This document shows, piece by piece, positions 6,510 to 8,039 of a stretch of DNA of 8,039 nt (position 1 is its first letter; the number at the start of each line of letters is the position of its first letter). The notes under the pieces were generated by a model. The model was not told where the DNA came from. It ran no database searches and saw only the letters and a program-made list of their open reading frames with translations. Where the stretch lies: assembly GCA_959028445.1 (NCBI GenBank), contig CAUFRY010000056.1, positions 1 through 8,039 of the forward strand, written 5' to 3'. Made by a program: the position numbers and the translations under genes. This DNA is from an uncultured Collinsella sp. (GTDB lineage Bacteria; Actinomycetota; Coriobacteriia; Coriobacteriales; Coriobacteriaceae).

Positions 6510-6538
6510 TTTTATCCAAGGCGTGCGGGGAGTACAAT
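6510..6538 (+). promoter_or_regulatory. Predicted ilvE promoter
   Basis: A -10 box TACAAT (6533-6538) lies 17 bp after a weak -35 candidate TTTTAT (6510-6515). An A+T-rich tract (6475-6515) just upstream could act as an UP element and contains the small inverted repeat CTTTA-N6-TAAAG (6487-6502), a possible operator. Transcription start is expected near 6545, leaving a leader of about 147 nt before ilvE. Confidence 0.5.
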
Positions 6539-6545
6539 CTCGTGC

Positions 6546-6695
6546 ATGCGAATCGACGTGCCATCGGCTTTGATGCTGCTCGCGTGTCCCGTCCGGCTCT
6601 ACGCTCCGGGCGTGCGACGTTGCGACGCGGTCGGCCTCGGTCCTTGCGTGCGGGTTCGCGAGTATGCAACTGTGTATGTAAGGAGCGACATATGA
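6546..6695 (+). CDS. Possible leader ORF overlapping the ilvE start
   Basis: An ATG at 6546 falls at the predicted transcription start, so it could be read as a leaderless message. The frame runs 49 codons and stops at TGA (6693-6695), overlapping the ilvE ATG in the coupling arrangement ATGA. The peptide begins MRIDVPSALMLLACPV and holds about 15 Val, Leu and Ile residues, including a Leu-Met-Leu-Leu cluster. This would suit translational control of a branched-chain amino acid gene. However, G+C-rich DNA produces open frames by chance, and two other frames here are also fairly open. No ribosome binding site precedes the ATG. Confidence 0.25.
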   Translation: MRIDVPSALMLLACPVRLYAPGVRRCDAVGLGPCVRVREYATVYVRSDI

Positions 6696-7744
6696 CTGTC
6701 GAGAAGAAGGATATCGATTGGGGTAGCCTCGGCTTTGGCTACATGAAGACCGATTACAGCTACGAGGCTCATTGGAAGGATGGCGAGTGGGACGAGGGCG
6801 GCCTGACCACCGACCACACCCTGCATGTCTCCGAGTGCGGCGGTATCTTCCATTACTGCCAGGAGGTCTTTGAGGGCCTGAAGGCCTACACCGCCGAGGA
6901 CGGCAGCATTGTCTGCTTCCGTCCCGACATGAACGCCGAGCGTATGTATAACTCCGCGCAGCGCCTCGAGATGCCCCCGTTCCCCAAGGACAAGTTTGTC
7001 GAGGCCGTCAAGCAGGTCGTCTCTGCCAACGCCGCCTGGGTTCCGCCCTTCGGCTCTGGCGCAACCCTGTATGTGCGTCCGTTTATGATCGGCTCCGGTG
7101 ACGTGATCGGCGTGGCTCCCGCTCCTGAGTACACGTTCCGCATTCTCGTGACCCCGGTCGGTCCGTACTTTAAGGGTGGCCTCAAGCCTGTCAAGCTGCG
7201 TGTTTCCGAGTACGACCGCGCCGCACCGCACGGCACCGGCAACATCAAGGCCGGCCTCAACTACGCCATGTCCCTGAAGCCCACGATGGAGGCTCACCGC
7301 GAGGGCTATGCCGAGAACCTGTATCTCGACTCCGAGTCCCGCACCTATGTCGAGGAGACCGGTGGAGCCAACGTCTTGTTCGTGAAGGAGGACGGCACGC
7401 TTGTCGTCCCGCAGTCGCACACCGACTCCATTCTTCCCTCTATCACCCGTCGTTCGCTCGTTCAGGTCGCTGAGGACCTGGGCATGACCGTCGACCAGCG
7501 TCCCGTCGAGTGGGCCGAGGTCAAGGCCGGCACCTTTGTTGAGTGCGGTCTGTGCGGCACCGCTGCCGTTATCTCTCCGGTCGGCGAGATCGACAACAAG
7601 GTCTACGGTGCCGATGAGACTGTGACCTTCCCGGCTGGCTACACCGAGATCGGTCCTGTGATGAAGAAGCTCCGCGAGACCCTGACGGGCATCCAGTCTG
7701 GTGCTGTTGAGGATAAGCACAACTGGGTTTACACCGTCGCGTAA
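6692..7744 (+). CDS. ilvE: Branched-chain amino acid aminotransferase
   Basis: This pyridoxal-phosphate enzyme of fold type IV interconverts leucine, isoleucine and valine with their 2-keto acids using glutamate/2-oxoglutarate, the last step of their synthesis. The 350-residue product is the long (eukaryotic-like, ilvE_II) form. It shows IFHYCQEVFEGLKAY near the N-terminus, LYVRPFMIGSG, the cofactor lysine in GTGNIKAGLNYAMS (Lys186), YVEETGGANVLFV (Glu222, cofactor ring contact) and CGLCGTAAVISPVG near the end. Cys285 and Cys288 form a CxxC, but a few residues before the redox CxxC of mammalian enzymes, which aligns with Ala and Ser here. The ATG at 6692 is chosen because AAGGAG lies six bases upstream; an in-frame extension to 6542 would add 50 unrelated basic residues. 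The gene appears monocistronic, with a terminator 57 bp after the stop codon. Confidence 0.95.
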   Translation: MTVEKKDIDWGSLGFGYMKTDYSYEAHWKDGEWDEGGLTTDHTLHVSECGGIFHYCQEVFEGLKAYTAEDGSIVCFRPDMNAERMYNSAQRLEMPPFPKDKFVEAVKQVVSANAAWVPPFGSGATLYVRPFMIGSGDVIGVAPAPEYTFRILVTPVGPYFKGGLKPVKLRVSEYDRAAPHGTGNIKAGLNYAMSLKPTMEAHREGYAENLYLDSESRTYVEETGGANVLFVKEDGTLVVPQSHTDSILPSITRRSLVQVAEDLGMTVDQRPVEWAEVKAGTFVECGLCGTAAVISPVGEIDNKVYGADETVTFPAGYTEIGPVMKKLRETLTGIQSGAVEDKHNWVYTVA

Positions 7745-7800
7745 TTCGTCTTACCTGCCCGGGCGGAGAGCAAGTCCCCTCCCGGCGCGTCCTCGGACAT

Positions 7801-7843
7801 GAAAGAACCCCCGCTGCGTACTACGTGCGGCGGGGGTTCTTTC
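7801..7843. terminator. Intrinsic terminator of ilvE, bidirectional form
   Basis: A perfect 14-bp stem pairs GAAAGAACCCCCGC (7801-7814) with 7830-7843 across a 15-base loop. The stem ends in TTCTTTC on the plus strand and is symmetric, so it could also stop transcription coming from the right. Confidence 0.85.
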
Positions 7844-7937
7844 GTCCTGCGGAGTGCGCCGGAAAGGAAGGTCGCCCTCGGGCCTGCGTTACCTCGGCGC
7901 TGCCGTTACGGGCAATATAGATCTGAATAAAGATGGT

Positions 7938-7961
7938 GCGCGGCCTATTGGCCGCGCTTTT
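7938..7961 (+). terminator. Second hairpin terminator without an obvious gene
   Basis: GCGCGGCC (7938-7945) pairs perfectly with GGCCGCGC (7950-7957) across a TATT loop, and TTTT follows. It points plus-ward. No gene lies between it and the ilvE terminator. The intervening 95 bp (7844-7937) hold only two small hairpins, GCCC-TC-GGGC (7874-7883) and TGCC/GGCA (7901-7914). It may be a back-up terminator or the end of an unrecognised short transcript. Confidence 0.7.
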
Positions 7962-7966
7962 GTTCA

Positions 7967-8030
7967 AGACTTTAGTCTGCTGGCCGCGCAGCGGCCAGCT
8001 TCAACCCACCCGCTACGCGGGTGGAGACAA
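7967..8030. repeat. Paired perfect hairpins, possible IS200/IS605 or REP-type end
   Basis: The first hairpin pairs GCTGGCCGC (7979-7987) with GCGGCCAGC (7991-7999). The second pairs CCACCCGC (8006-8013) with GCGGGTGG (8017-8024). Both have perfect stems and three-base loops, and they are joined by TTCAAC (8000-8005). Flanking TTTAGTCT (7971-7978) and AGACAAA (8024-8030) can pair with one bulged base, making a closed three-way junction. AGACT-TT-AGTCT (7967-7978) is an alternative fold. Short GC hairpins next to TCAA-like tetranucleotides are typical of IS200/IS605 ends and of REP elements. No transposase is visible before the window ends. Confidence 0.5.
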
Positions 8031-8039
8031 ACGGCTTTA

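Noticed and set aside
6542..6691. 50-residue N-terminal extension of ilvE
   Set aside because: It is Arg-rich, unlike any known N-terminus of this enzyme, while a clean AAGGAG sits six bases before the ATG at 6692.
6546..6691. T-box or other known riboswitch in the ilvE leader
   Set aside because: No T-box consensus or other riboswitch core that I can recognise is present; only scattered GC hairpin potential.
6599..7720. 373-residue minus-strand frame opposite ilvE
   Set aside because: It has no ribosome binding site and no recognisable motif, and is explained by codon bias of the strongly supported ilvE on the other strand.
7933..8039. Open frame from ATG 7933 running off the right end
   Set aside because: It has no ribosome binding site, passes through a terminator and two palindromes, and its peptide (MVRGLLAALLFK...) shows no recognisable family.
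1..8039. tRNA, rRNA or CRISPR array
   Set aside because: I saw no cloverleaf with a TTC-containing T arm, no rRNA-like stretch, and no regularly spaced repeats with unique spacers.

Overview
The window is about 60% G+C. Its coding style (GTG starts alongside ATG, purine-rich ribosome binding sites, codons such as GGC, GCC, CTG and GAG) together with the gene content fits a gut Coriobacteriia-type actinobacterium such as Collinsella. The taxonomic call is an inference from overall style, not from a marker gene.

Layout. The left edge (1-261, minus strand) is the N-terminus of an IS30-family transposase, recognised only on the reverse strand; the rest lies outside the window. Just upstream of it, where the end of the element should be, is a perfect 38-bp palindrome (314-351), followed by a tiny orphan ORF. 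Next comes a three-gene plus-strand operon (480-4712): a MarR-family repressor, then two half-transporters of a heterodimeric ABC exporter. The three genes are overlapped or almost abutting and share a good promoter (404-432) that carries a dyad and repeated GTCAAAA-type elements, so an autoregulated, inducible efflux system is likely. The two ABC subunits have complementary degenerate motifs: the first has an altered Walker B and switch loop, the second an altered signature. This is the asymmetry expected of heterodimers with one degenerate and one active ATP site.

The operon ends at a nested palindrome that starts inside the stop codon, and then a strong bidirectional terminator shared with the converging cysE gene (serine O-acetyltransferase, 4827-5531, minus). 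cysE and a DedA-family membrane protein gene (5755-6402, plus) are divergently transcribed from a 223-bp spacer. That spacer holds a small palindrome at the cysE -10 box and an inverted repeat at the dedA promoter. A terminator follows dedA. Then comes ilvE (6692-7744), a branched-chain aminotransferase with a 5' leader of about 150 nt. The leader contains an open frame that begins almost exactly at the predicted transcription start and overlaps the ilvE start codon as ATGA.

The last 295 bases contain no convincing gene. They hold two hairpin terminators separated by about 95 bp and, at the very edge, a compact pair of perfect hairpins separated by TTCAAC. This pair resembles the subterminal hairpins of IS200/IS605-type elements or REP sequences.

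Most of the window is ordinary chromosomal housekeeping and efflux content. The items most worth a second look are the palindrome at the IS30 end, the marR operator layout, the possible ilvE leader ORF, and the paired hairpins at the right edge. No clear new multi-gene system is visible.
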